The translations under genes were made by a program, and so were the position numbers. Below the pieces are notes generated by a model that was given only the letters and a program-made list of their open reading frames with translations, was not told the origin of the DNA and did no database searches. This document shows positions 1-7,979 of a stretch of 64,000 nucleotides of DNA, piece by piece. How positions within the stretch are numbered: the stretch's first letter is position 1; the number at the start of each line of letters is the position of its first letter. The DNA is from Erwinia aphidicola (lineage in GTDB: Bacteria; Pseudomonadota; Gammaproteobacteria; Enterobacterales; Enterobacteriaceae), in assembly GCF_014773485.1 (NCBI RefSeq), contig NZ_JACXBP010000006.1:124001-188000 (forward strand). Reading direction: 5' to 3'.

Positions 1-246
1 AAAAGCCGCGCAAATTATTAACCCGTTGTATTTGTTATGGTTAGATTGCTGATATGGGTGTTACCGCTAAACAATATGGATAAAAAGTGAAGTAAATCAA
101 TTGCATGACCTTGATTGGGCTTTCATTCGAAAATCGATAGTGATTTTCGCTCTGCTCGCAATTGGCGCATCCGGGGGTTACTATTTGACGCAGAGTCGGG
201 CTGGCACGCATAAAAGGCCAGTAATCAGGCAAATGGAGTGTTTCAC

Positions 247-1038
247 TTGAAAAGCAAAAATGAACAATTGGCTGATATGCAGCAACGACGAGAGAAAATC
301 CTCGAAATGATCCGTGAGGACGGTACGGTCACGGTGAAATTGCTGACGGAGACCTTCGGCTTGACCGAAGCGACAATCCGCACAGACCTGCGCATGTTGC
401 AGAAAGAGGGATATGTGCAGCGTTATCACGGCGGTGCCACGCTGATGACCGGTAAGCAGAATACCGGCGCGCTGCTGCTGGAGCGCCAGACGCATCTGGA
501 TGCCAAAGATGCCATTGGCCGCCTGGCGGCGCAGCATATCGAAAACGGCGATACGGTGATTTTCGATTCCGGCACCACCACCACCGCCATTGCCAATCAT
601 ATGAACCATATTCGGCGGCTGTCGGTGGTGACCACAGCGGTGAATATTGCGCTGAAGCTGGGCGGCGAGCCGGGCATCAATATCCTGCTGACCGGCGGCA
701 CGTTTAAATTCCCCACGCTCTCCACCTCTGGCGATAAAGCCGCCAGCTTTTTTGAGAACGTGCTGGCCGAGAAGCTGTTTCTTGCCACTGCCTGTATTTC
801 ACCGCGCCTCGGTTTAAGCTTCCCCAGCGAGACCGATATCAAGGTGAAAACGGCGATGATCAACTGTGCCAGTACCATCTATGTGGTAGCCGACTCGAGT
901 AAAATCGACAAGGTGTCGATGTTTGCCCTGCCGTGTGAGTGGAGCAAGATCCACTACCTGATCACCGACAGCGGCATTACTCCGGAGGCGGTGCAGGCTT
1001 TCGAAGCGCTGGGCGTCAAGGTGCTGGTGGCGGACTAA
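247..1038 (+). CDS. DeoR/GlpR-family transcriptional regulator
   Basis: A 263-residue DNA-binding repressor-type protein. The N-terminal DeoR helix-turn-helix lies at about residues 10-60 (REKILEMIREDG, then TEATIRTDLRMLQKEG and the conserved YHGGA). The C-terminal sugar-phosphate sensor domain carries the DSGTTTTAIANHM loop and the late ADSSKIDK motif, both typical of DeoR proteins that bind phosphorylated sugars. Start: GGAG at 235-238 sits 8 nt before TTG 247, which is why I prefer it; GTG 238 overlaps that site and ATG 277 is the first ATG. No sugar operon adjoins it on the right, so its target is unknown and may lie left of the window. Family is certain; specificity cannot be read. Confidence 0.88.
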   Translation: MKSKNEQLADMQQRREKILEMIREDGTVTVKLLTETFGLTEATIRTDLRMLQKEGYVQRYHGGATLMTGKQNTGALLLERQTHLDAKDAIGRLAAQHIENGDTVIFDSGTTTTAIANHMNHIRRLSVVTTAVNIALKLGGEPGINILLTGGTFKFPTLSTSGDKAASFFENVLAEKLFLATACISPRLGLSFPSETDIKVKTAMINCASTIYVVADSSKIDKVSMFALPCEWSKIHYLITDSGITPEAVQAFEALGVKVLVAD

Positions 1039-1116
1039 AAAATTTGGACGGTCGACTGCAAGATGCCAAAGTGCGACAGGTTGCTTACATCTAACATCTG
1101 GCAGTGGAATATGACA

Positions 1117-1142
1117 AGCGGGTGCATGACCATGCACCCGCT
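1117..1142. terminator. Hairpin between convergent deoR-type gene and immunity-like gene
   Basis: Perfect 12-bp arms AGCGGGTGCATG and CATGCACCCGCT are separated by 2 nt. It lies between the stop of the DeoR gene and the stop of the minus-strand LprI-like gene, so it could end both transcripts. Neither side has a strong T-run, so it may not be a classical intrinsic terminator. Confidence 0.55.
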
Positions 1143-1164
1143 GTGAGTTTGTTCATTCCTTAGC

Positions 1165-1584
1165 TCATAATTGATAAGCCTTGTAATAGATGATCCTTTG
1201 CTGATAGCCCTTCACTAAGCATGCGCTATAGTCTGACTGGTAAGCATAGCTTCCTTTAATATCCAGCTGCGCTATCGCCATACACTCATTTTTTATAAAG
1301 TCATCCCAGTTTTTTTTTGCAGCCAGTACTGAATGATGGAAGTCAGCAAAGTTATTAAAAGAGGAGTTTGAAGAAATAATCTTATTTAGAAAATTGTTAA
1401 ATTCTCTTTCATACTCAGTCTGTTTTTTGTTAGAAAGATCCTCCATACAGCCTTGTACCGCTTGAGACATAGGCTTGCTGTAACAACTCTCTACCGTTTC
1501 ATTCTTGAAATAATCAATCTTATCCTCAGCATCTGAGGCTGTAACAGATAGCATCAAAACAGCCAAAACTCTATATTTTATCAT
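1165..1584 (-). CDS. Secreted LprI/DUF1311-like protein, candidate lysozyme inhibitor (immunity)
   Basis: A 139-residue protein with a signal peptide (about residues 1-19, MIKYRVLAVLMLSVTASDA) and a mature part with four cysteines (C34, C46, C101, C122). The C-terminal pattern of W-x2-F, then E-C, then S-A-C-L followed by a Q-R-I segment matches the LprI/DUF1311 family, which includes periplasmic lysozyme inhibitors. It overlaps the upstream muramidase-like gene by 4 bp (ATGA at 1581-1584), so the two are co-transcribed and translationally coupled. I infer a periplasmic immunity protein for that enzyme. Family call is good; the immunity role rests on gene order and the known biochemistry of LprI relatives. 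A general envelope lysozyme inhibitor is the alternative. Confidence 0.75.
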   Translation of the reverse strand: MIKYRVLAVLMLSVTASDAEDKIDYFKNETVESCYSKPMSQAVQGCMEDLSNKKQTEYEREFNNFLNKIISSNSSFNNFADFHHSVLAAKKNWDDFIKNECMAIAQLDIKGSYAYQSDYSACLVKGYQQRIIYYKAYQL

Positions 1585-2186
1585 TTCATGCGGCTCTTTA
1601 TGTAGCCAATACGGTCTCTCGCAGCTTCATCATGGGAGAGCGACACACTGTTCTTAATAAGGTTAATGACATCATTCTTTTGATTCTTACCAATTACGGA
1701 GATCATATCAGGCCGCAACCTACCCTGATATAACATATCAACAACCACGTCTTTGAGCGTACTATCAAGGTTCCCCCAGCTAACTGAATCAGACTTCTTG
1801 TGTCTATTGTAAAAACACTCAGCATCTTTAGAGTAGCGCTGATAGAGAGAGTCGAATATTCTCAGTTGTTGTGACTCGGTTATTTCGCCTACATCAATTC
1901 TGTTTTCTCTAACAAAATCCCCTGCCTGGCAATGCGTAAGTTTAGAACCCTCAGCTATTTTTTTTGCCTGTTCCTTAAGTATGCCTGCCATGGCCAACAT
2001 ATGCATGACCTCTTCCTTAGAACGCCCACCCAGATCCAACCCTCTTCCTATAGTCACACCTGAGTTATTTTTGGAACAGCTCGCTCTGTTTCCGGGCCAA
2101 TGAATTTTACGGGAATAATATGCACTACCTGAATCATTGTTACCTTCAGCTCTGAAGGTCAAAAGTCCTTCCTTTGGCTCTAACAT
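1581..2186 (-). CDS. Pesticin/T4-lysozyme-like muramidase, candidate antibacterial effector
   Basis: A 201-residue protein counted from ATG 2186. The segment TFRAEG followed about 30 residues later by SGVTIGRGLDLGGR matches the pesticin/phage-lysozyme fold. In the 205-residue numbering from ATG 2198 the triad would be E18, T49 and D55; the T-to-D spacing of 6 equals that of pesticin T201/D207. The rest is helical, as expected for a lysozyme lobe. There is no signal peptide and no PAAR, MIX or Rhs delivery domain. ATG 2186 is preferred because GGAG (2193-2196) lies 6 nt upstream; ATG 2198 overlaps that site. The next gene encodes a secreted LprI-like protein, and a T6SS locus lies 1 kb away, so I infer a peptidoglycan-cleaving effector. 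A phage-derived endolysin is the main alternative. Confidence 0.72.
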   Translation of the reverse strand: MLEPKEGLLTFRAEGNNDSGSAYYSRKIHWPGNRASCSKNNSGVTIGRGLDLGGRSKEEVMHMLAMAGILKEQAKKIAEGSKLTHCQAGDFVRENRIDVGEITESQQLRIFDSLYQRYSKDAECFYNRHKKSDSVSWGNLDSTLKDVVVDMLYQGRLRPDMISVIGKNQKNDVINLIKNSVSLSHDEAARDRIGYIKSRMK

Positions 2187-2198
2187 TGCAATCTCCAT

Positions 2199-3191
2199 AT
2201 CATTTATTCAGTCATTTAGTCACTGAAAAACTGACTCTCACATTATTCTAACCTTTAAAACTATCACAGTGGTTTTTTAACGAAAAACTATAGATTTTTA
2301 TTACAAATAAATTCTGAGTGTTGTATTTATTCCCTGCTTTGATTGTTCAATAGGCATATTCGTTGTCTTTAAGATCCTATCTCTGCATAGCGCTATCCGA
2401 TGAACAGCATGATATGAGGTGGCCTGCATCAATTATTGACTGCGTTAAGCCATCGCTATTGGGAGCAGGCGATGGATCAGGCCAGAAGTTAGCCTATAAA
2501 AAAAGGCGTCCGCCATGCTGAGTCAGCTGCTGGCCGGACGCCTTAATCCAAAGCACTCGCTTCACGTTGTGCGAAACAAATGCGTAAGGGTTTACCACTT
2601 CCCACTTCTGACGTTGCAACTGCTGTGCCAGTTCCCCGACAGGATACTTTTCTGGCGCTTTTCAGCCACTAAACAGTTTAAAGCCGGGGCGATCCTGCCC
2701 TTTTTGCCCCTCACTGAGGCACAAGTGCACGTTTTTTGTGCAGCCTGTTATCTACGGCAGCAGATCTTTCTGGCATTTTGCTGAAAATTTTAAGCCAGCG
2801 TGCCAGTTGATTGCGCTAGCAAATAATTAGCGCTTTTAACCCTTTGAAGCTGAAGCGTTTAGCAATGCGCTTGAGATACCCGCACCTGCACATTTAATAG
2901 TATAAAAATCCGTTATCGCCATTAATCAAATTGCCGTTTTGTCACCTTTCAGGCAAACTCTGTCACGCCTAAAGTTCGCAGTAACATGTTCGCCGCGCCC
3001 CCGCAATGGTTTCCATTCCCAAAAGCGTCAGGTAGACTGATTGCAGATTTATCTTTATGTAAACCCGAGCAATTTTTTACCTGACGCTGACCGGACTTTT
3101 TTAGCCCGTCGCAGGCGATTAGGGTGGCTCAGCGCCGCAGCTTTGCGCCTGAAAAGAACCAGATTTTTTGATGATATTCACGAGGACCAAT
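2199..3191. other. Long intergenic region, no supported gene
   Basis: About 1 kb without a convincing coding sequence. The left part (2220-2420) is AT-rich and probably carries the promoter of the muramidase gene. A strong minus-strand terminator lies at 2498-2544, and the right part should hold the promoter of the T6SS operon. An 89-codon frame at 2515-2784 starts inside the terminator hairpin and resembles no family. Confidence 0.6.
2498..2544 (-). terminator. Strong rho-independent terminator, minus strand
   Basis: Arms AAGGCGTCCG (2503-2512) and CGGACGCCTT (2535-2544) enclose further inverted repeats (GCCA/TGGC and a GCTGA-C-TCAGC core), giving a long stem. Read on the minus strand the hairpin is followed by seven Ts. 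No protein-coding gene lies upstream on that strand within this gap, so the transcript it ends is unexplained; a small RNA encoded between about 2545 and 3000 is possible. Confidence 0.7.
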
Positions 3192-3785
3192 GTGAAAATT
3201 AGCATCGCGTTTACCCTGTTAGCCGTGCTCACCTTAGCGGGATGCAAAACACCTCCGCCGCCTGTTGGCGATGATACGATTGTCACCAGTGAAGTTGACG
3301 GCGTGAAGCTCAGCCACCGTCATGCGGTGCTGCCGCCAAAATCATTTACCCCGGTGAACGCTGAGTATCGCGCGCTCTATAATGCTTCCGTCATGACCAG
3401 CCCGGACTACAGCGGCAAAGTCGTGCGTTATCTGGAAAACGGTAAGCCATTTATCGTACTCGGCGAGGTTGAAAACCGCTGGCTGGCGATTGCCGACGTG
3501 CCAGAGAAAGCCGAAGCAAAGGCGGAAGCTGAGGCCGAAGCGAAACCTGATGCAGTGCCCGATGCCAAAGCCCCTGCCGAAGCCGGTGCAGCTGAAGAAA
3601 AACTGCCGCAGCTGATTGGCTACGTGCCGCTGAAAGCCGGGGTAAAGAGTGAGCTTTATGACGCCACTCTGCGCAGCGATCGTCCGCGTCCACGTAATAA
3701 AAATAATAAAAAAGTCTGCGTCGACGTGGGCGGACAGAGTAAAGCCTGTCGCAATAATGATACGGCGACCTGGATCCTGGAATAG
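3192..3785 (+). CDS. T6SS-locus lipoprotein with SH3-like segment
   Basis: A 197-residue lipoprotein. GTG 3192 is preferred because GAGGA (3182-3186) lies 5 nt upstream and it gives a clean signal peptide with lipobox LAGC (cysteine about residue 18); TTG 3168 would add eight residues. After a proline-rich start there is an SH3-like stretch (YSGKVVRYLENGKPFIVLG, then NRWLAI), an Ala/Glu/Lys-rich linker (about residues 105-140), and a C-terminal part with two cysteines. It is the first gene of the T6SS-related cluster, where a TssJ lipoprotein would be expected, but it does not look like TssJ. It may anchor the membrane complex to the outer membrane or wall; this is inference from position. 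Confidence 0.6.
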   Translation: MKISIAFTLLAVLTLAGCKTPPPPVGDDTIVTSEVDGVKLSHRHAVLPPKSFTPVNAEYRALYNASVMTSPDYSGKVVRYLENGKPFIVLGEVENRWLAIADVPEKAEAKAEAEAEAKPDAVPDAKAPAEAGAAEEKLPQLIGYVPLKAGVKSELYDATLRSDRPRPRNKNNKKVCVDVGGQSKACRNNDTATWILE

Positions 3786-3898
3786 TTGCCTGGCGCGCTA
3801 CAGCCTGCTGCCAGGGAGGGCAGCAACAGTCCCCATCTACCCTCTGGTGAAGCCCCTTTTTTTGCCAGCTGGCACACAGCCGAGACTAACAAATCCTG

Positions 3899-5122
3899 AT
3901 GACGTTGGAACTTCCCGCTGACCCAGCCACTCCGGTCAGCACAGACAATCCCCTGATTACAGCAGCGTCACCGCTGCTGAATGCCATCGTGCAAATCCGC
4001 CTGGCGGCCACGCATGACGATCCCGCCGGGCTGCGCCATCAGCTGATCGACGAAATGCGCCAGTTCGAGAGCCGCTGCAAGCAGGCAGCCATGCCGTTCG
4101 AGATGATCATCGGCGCCCGCTACTGCCTGTGTGCGGTACTGGACGAAGCCGCGGCGCAAACGCCATGGGGCAGCCGTGGCGTCTGGTCCGGCAGCGGCCT
4201 GCTGGTCACTTTCCATAACGAGAGCTGGGGCGGCGAGAAAGTTTTTCAGCTGCTGGCGCGCATTTCGCAAAACCCGGCGCAGCATCTCTGGCTGCTGGAA
4301 TTGATCCACTACTGCTTACTGCTGGGATACGAGGGGCGCTATCGCGGCATGGATAATGGTCGTCTGCAGCGTGATGCCGTACGCAACCGGCTGGCGCAGC
4401 TGATCGCCGACGTGCGCGGCACCGCCCCGCTGCCACCGCTGCAGGTGGCTGAGGGCGCGCAGCACAATGCGCTGTGGCGCCCGCCGGTGCCGCTCTGGGC
4501 CTGCACCACCATGGCGGCGTTTATCGCCTGCCTTATCTTCTCCGGTCTTAACTGGCGGCTGGGTAACGCCGCCGAGCCGCTGCTGCGCGCTATCTGGCAG
4601 GTACCGCTGCCGAAAGTGGTGGCCGGTCAGCGCGGTGCCGCTCCGCAGGCGTTGATAGACCTGCGCCAGCGCCTGAGCGATCTGATTGCCGCTCGCCAGC
4701 TCGACGTCACCGACAGCGCCAACGGCAGTAAAGTGATTATCGCCGCCGACCGCCTGTTTAGCTCGCCTGCTACCGTCCTGTCGCCCGAAGGCCGGGCGCT
4801 GGTGGCGCGCGTTGCAACGGCGATGGAGTCAGGTAAAGGCACGATTGTCGTCAGCGTGTTCACCGACGATCGGCATATTCGCTCCAGCCGCTTCCCCTCA
4901 AACTACGAATACTCTACCGCTCAGGCTCGGGCCATCAGCACCATGATGGCGCAGATGATCGCCCAGCAGGGGATCAGCATACGTGCTCAGGGGCGTGGGG
5001 ACAGCGGTGCGCTGCTGCCTAACGATAGTCCGGAAAATCGGGCGCAGAACCGCCGTGTCGAAATCACCCTGTTTGCTGCTCCGGATAGCGATGACAGCAG
5101 CCCAACTACGGGGAAAAAATAA
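3899..5122 (+). CDS. tssL: T6SS inner-membrane protein TssL with C-terminal OmpA-like domain
   Basis: A 407-residue protein of the evolved TssL type. The N-terminal cytoplasmic DotU domain (about 20-180) has the family features CAVLDEAAAQTPWG, FHNESWGGEKVF and LGYEGRYRG. A single transmembrane helix (about 199-217, WACTTMAAFIACLIFSG) leads to a periplasmic OmpA/peptidoglycan-binding domain (about 285-400) with the closing NRAQNRRVEI motif. TssL partners TssM in the inner-membrane complex and anchors to the cell wall. The stop is one base before the TTG start of tssM. ATG 3899 has only a weak ribosome site (GAGA about 15 nt upstream). The identification is firm. Confidence 0.9.
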   Translation: MTLELPADPATPVSTDNPLITAASPLLNAIVQIRLAATHDDPAGLRHQLIDEMRQFESRCKQAAMPFEMIIGARYCLCAVLDEAAAQTPWGSRGVWSGSGLLVTFHNESWGGEKVFQLLARISQNPAQHLWLLELIHYCLLLGYEGRYRGMDNGRLQRDAVRNRLAQLIADVRGTAPLPPLQVAEGAQHNALWRPPVPLWACTTMAAFIACLIFSGLNWRLGNAAEPLLRAIWQVPLPKVVAGQRGAAPQALIDLRQRLSDLIAARQLDVTDSANGSKVIIAADRLFSSPATVLSPEGRALVARVATAMESGKGTIVVSVFTDDRHIRSSRFPSNYEYSTAQARAISTMMAQMIAQQGISIRAQGRGDSGALLPNDSPENRAQNRRVEITLFAAPDSDDSSPTTGKK

Positions 5123-5123
5123 G

Positions 5124-7232
5124 TTGAAAACCTTTTTCTCATGGCTTTCCAGCCGCCTGCTGTGGGGCCTGCTTGGGATCACCTCGCTTTCCGCCCTGAT
5201 CTGGATGGTTGGCCCGCTGCTGACCTTTACCCGCTTCCAGGCGCTGGAAAGCCCGCTGAACCGCCAGCTGCTGATTGGCCTGTGCTATTTCCTTTGGGTG
5301 CTGTTCCAGCTGATCCCTCAGCTCTACCGCGCCTGGTTCAACAGCAAGCTGCTGACCCGCCTGCAGCTCAGCAACAGCGACCATGCGGAGCTGCAGGCCA
5401 CTGGCGAAATGCTTGATAACCGCTTTAGCGAAGCGGCGCTGCTGCTGAAGAAAACCCAGTTCGGCAAGCGCGATAAAGGGTTCCAGCGCTTCAGCGCCCA
5501 GTACCTTTATCAGCTGCCGTGGTATTTGATTGTTGGCGCACCCGGTGCCGGTAAGACCACCGCGCTGATCAACTCCGGGCTGGAGTTTCCCCTTAGCGAC
5601 GCGCTGGGTAAAACCGCACTGCGCGGCGTGGGCGGCACGCGTCACTGCGACTGGTGGTTCACCGACCGGGCCGTGCTGCTGGACACCGCCGGGCGCTACA
5701 CCCTGCAGGAGAGCCAGCGCGTGCGCGATGCCAGCGAGTGGCAGACCTTTATCACGCTGCTGAAGCGCTACCGACCGCGCCAGCCGATCAATGGCGTGAT
5801 CATGACCATCAGCGTCGCCGACCTGTTAAGCGACTCCGCAGAAGTGCGTCACGCCCAGGCCAGCGCCCTGCGCAAGCGTATGGCGGAGCTGCATCAGCAA
5901 ACCGGGATCCACTTCCCGGTGTATATCATGGTGACCAAAACAGACCTGCTGAAAGGCTTTATGAGCTACTTTGCGCGGCTGGATAAGAGCCAGCGCGACC
6001 GGATCTGGGGCTTTACCTTCCCGTGGGAGGCCAGCCGCCAGAGCGAGCACCGCCTTAATGCGCTGTTTGAACAGCAGTTCAGCCTGCTCAATGCGCGGCT
6101 GATGAGCGATCTGAGCGGTAAAATGGCGCAGGAAGGTGACCTGACGCTGCGCGCCGAGTGCTTCCAGTTCCCGCAGGAGTTTCGCGCTCTGCGCCCGCTG
6201 CTGGCTGAATATCTCGATATCGTCTTTACCCCGGACAATGACGACGTTCCCTGGTCGGCGCGCGGCCTGTTCTTTACCAGCGGAACGCAGGAAGGCTTGC
6301 CGTTTGACCGCGTGATGGGCGAACTGTCGCGTAAGCTCCAGCTGCCGCAGGCTCAGGGCCAGTCGATTGCCAGCTGGGACAGCGTCAACCGCAGCGCGCC
6401 GATCCCGGCCAACAAGGGCCAGAGCTTCTTTATCCGCGGGCTGCTCAGCGATGTGGTATTTAAAGAGAGCCGCCTGGCCGGCAGCGACCGCCGCTGGGAG
6501 CACCGTAACCGCCTGCTGCACTGGACCGGCTACAGCACGCTGGCGGTTGCCCTGCTGGCTGCTTCGGCACTCTGGCTGACCAGCTACTACAAGAACCACC
6601 ATTATTTGCAGGAAGTCGCTACCCGCCTGCCTGCCGTCAACCAAGCGGCCACGCGGCTGACGCAGGATAATCACGGGGATATTGTGGATCTGCTACCCTT
6701 CTTAAACAGCCTGGTTTCCCTGCCGCAGAGTCAGGCATTCGCGCTGGATAAGCCGCCGCTCACCCTGCGCGGTGGCCTGTATCGCGGCGACCAGATTAGC
6801 GAGGCCGCCTGGGGACTGTATCAGGGCGCGCTGAAGTCGCTGCTGTTGCCGCGTGTCGCCCAGACGATTACCCAGACGCTGCGCAGCGACAGCGGCGAAG
6901 ATGCCGAGTTCAGCCGTAATGCGCTGCGCGCTTATCAAATGCTCTACCAGCCGCGCAGCTATGACGGTGAGTTTTTACGCGGCTGGGTGATGCAGAACCT
7001 GCAGCGCAGCCTGCCGGCCAGTGTGACCACGCGCCAGCTGCAGCAGCTGGACTGGCACCTCAGCCAGCTGCTTGACCGCCAGATCCTCAGTTCACCTTAT
7101 CTGCGTGATAATGCGCTGATGATGAAGAAGCTGTCGCTTAATCTGGAGAATGCCGGGCATCAGGCTGACCCTGACGAGCCGCTGGCGGTGTTAAAGCCCG
7201 TTAGTGGACAAACTGCCGCATTGCATAAATAA
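5124..7232 (+). CDS. tssM: T6SS inner-membrane protein TssM (IcmF), short form
   Basis: A 702-residue TssM-family protein starting at TTG 5124 (GGGGA at 5110-5114 about 9 nt upstream; only one base separates it from tssL). Two N-terminal membrane helices (about 13-33 and 50-68), a cytoplasmic NTPase-like domain with Walker A GAPGAGKTT (about 138-146), and a third helix near 470-489 (LAVALLAASALWLTSYY) are all present. Only about 210 periplasmic residues follow. Canonical TssM is about 1,100-1,200 residues, so most of the periplasmic region that reaches TssJ is absent. The reading frame is clean and the next gene follows immediately, so this is a stable short form or an old truncation, not a recent frameshift. 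Confidence 0.88.
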   Translation: MKTFFSWLSSRLLWGLLGITSLSALIWMVGPLLTFTRFQALESPLNRQLLIGLCYFLWVLFQLIPQLYRAWFNSKLLTRLQLSNSDHAELQATGEMLDNRFSEAALLLKKTQFGKRDKGFQRFSAQYLYQLPWYLIVGAPGAGKTTALINSGLEFPLSDALGKTALRGVGGTRHCDWWFTDRAVLLDTAGRYTLQESQRVRDASEWQTFITLLKRYRPRQPINGVIMTISVADLLSDSAEVRHAQASALRKRMAELHQQTGIHFPVYIMVTKTDLLKGFMSYFARLDKSQRDRIWGFTFPWEASRQSEHRLNALFEQQFSLLNARLMSDLSGKMAQEGDLTLRAECFQFPQEFRALRPLLAEYLDIVFTPDNDDVPWSARGLFFTSGTQEGLPFDRVMGELSRKLQLPQAQGQSIASWDSVNRSAPIPANKGQSFFIRGLLSDVVFKESRLAGSDRRWEHRNRLLHWTGYSTLAVALLAASALWLTSYYKNHHYLQEVATRLPAVNQAATRLTQDNHGDIVDLLPFLNSLVSLPQSQAFALDKPPLTLRGGLYRGDQISEAAWGLYQGALKSLLLPRVAQTITQTLRSDSGEDAEFSRNALRAYQMLYQPRSYDGEFLRGWVMQNLQRSLPASVTTRQLQQLDWHLSQLLDRQILSSPYLRDNALMMKKLSLNLENAGHQADPDEPLAVLKPVSGQTAALHK

Positions 7233-7242
7233 GGTCATCACT

Positions 7243-7941
7243 ATGGCAGCCAATAATGACCTGGGATGGTATGGCAAATTGCCGACAGCGGGCGATTTTT
7301 TGCAGCACCGGATGCCGGAAGCACTGATTAACAGCTGGTCCAACTGGTTCCAGCTCGGGCTGATCCACTGGCATCACCATCATGATGGCGCCAGCGATCT
7401 GTTCAGCCAGGCGCCGGTGTGGAATTTTGCCCTGCCCGCCACCCTTGGGGTGCAGCGGGTGCAGCTGGGCTGCCTGATGCCGTCACGCGACCGCGTCGGG
7501 CGCGCCTGGCCGCTGCTGGTGCTGCAAAGCGTGCCGATGAAATACTGGCACCCGGCACAGCTGGCGATCTCCGGTGACTGGTTCCAGGAAGTGGGCTCCA
7601 CCATGGTTCAGGCGGTGCAGCAGCGGCATACTGCAGAGTGGCTGGAGCAGGCGCTGTGCGGCATTGCTCCGCTGTCGCTGCCTGACACCGGGCGCTCCGA
7701 TATTATGGACGTGATTGGTTACCAGGATCTGCCCTGCACGCTCGACTGGCGCGAAGTCGCAACGCGTTTTGACCCATTACAGTACACCAGCTACTGGTGG
7801 ACCAATCAGAGCGACGGCTACCCGCTGGCCAGCCATAAACACAGCGGCAACCTGACCGCACAGCTCTTTTCACAACTCTTTCATCCGGCTGCTGCAGCGC
7901 AGCCGGGCCGTCATGGGCTCTATCCACCGATGTTTGAATAG
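7243..7941 (+). CDS. tagF: T6SS-associated protein TagF (SciM/ImpM family)
   Basis: A 232-residue cytoplasmic protein. The N-terminus GWYGKLPTAGDFLQHRMP and the segment LGCLMPSRDRVGRAWPL are hallmarks of TagF, which acts as a post-translational repressor of T6SS in systems where it has been studied, together with the threonine phosphorylation pathway. ATG 7243 follows AAGGT (7231-7235) and lies 10 nt after the tssM stop; an earlier in-frame codon at 7204 would overlap tssM. It sits in one operon with FHA, phosphatase and kinase genes, which fits a regulatory role. Confidence 0.88.
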   Translation: MAANNDLGWYGKLPTAGDFLQHRMPEALINSWSNWFQLGLIHWHHHHDGASDLFSQAPVWNFALPATLGVQRVQLGCLMPSRDRVGRAWPLLVLQSVPMKYWHPAQLAISGDWFQEVGSTMVQAVQQRHTAEWLEQALCGIAPLSLPDTGRSDIMDVIGYQDLPCTLDWREVATRFDPLQYTSYWWTNQSDGYPLASHKHSGNLTAQLFSQLFHPAAAAQPGRHGLYPPMFE

Positions 7942-7979
7942 AGTCATTTGGCCCTGGGGCCTCAGTGCAGGAAACGCGC

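Noticed and set aside
2515..2784. 89-codon plus-strand frame
   Set aside because: It begins inside a terminator hairpin, has no ribosome site and its translation resembles no protein.
3192..3785. TssJ
   Set aside because: It is a lipoprotein in the right place, but the SH3-like stretch and Ala/Glu/Lys-rich stalk do not fit the TssJ transthyretin-like fold.
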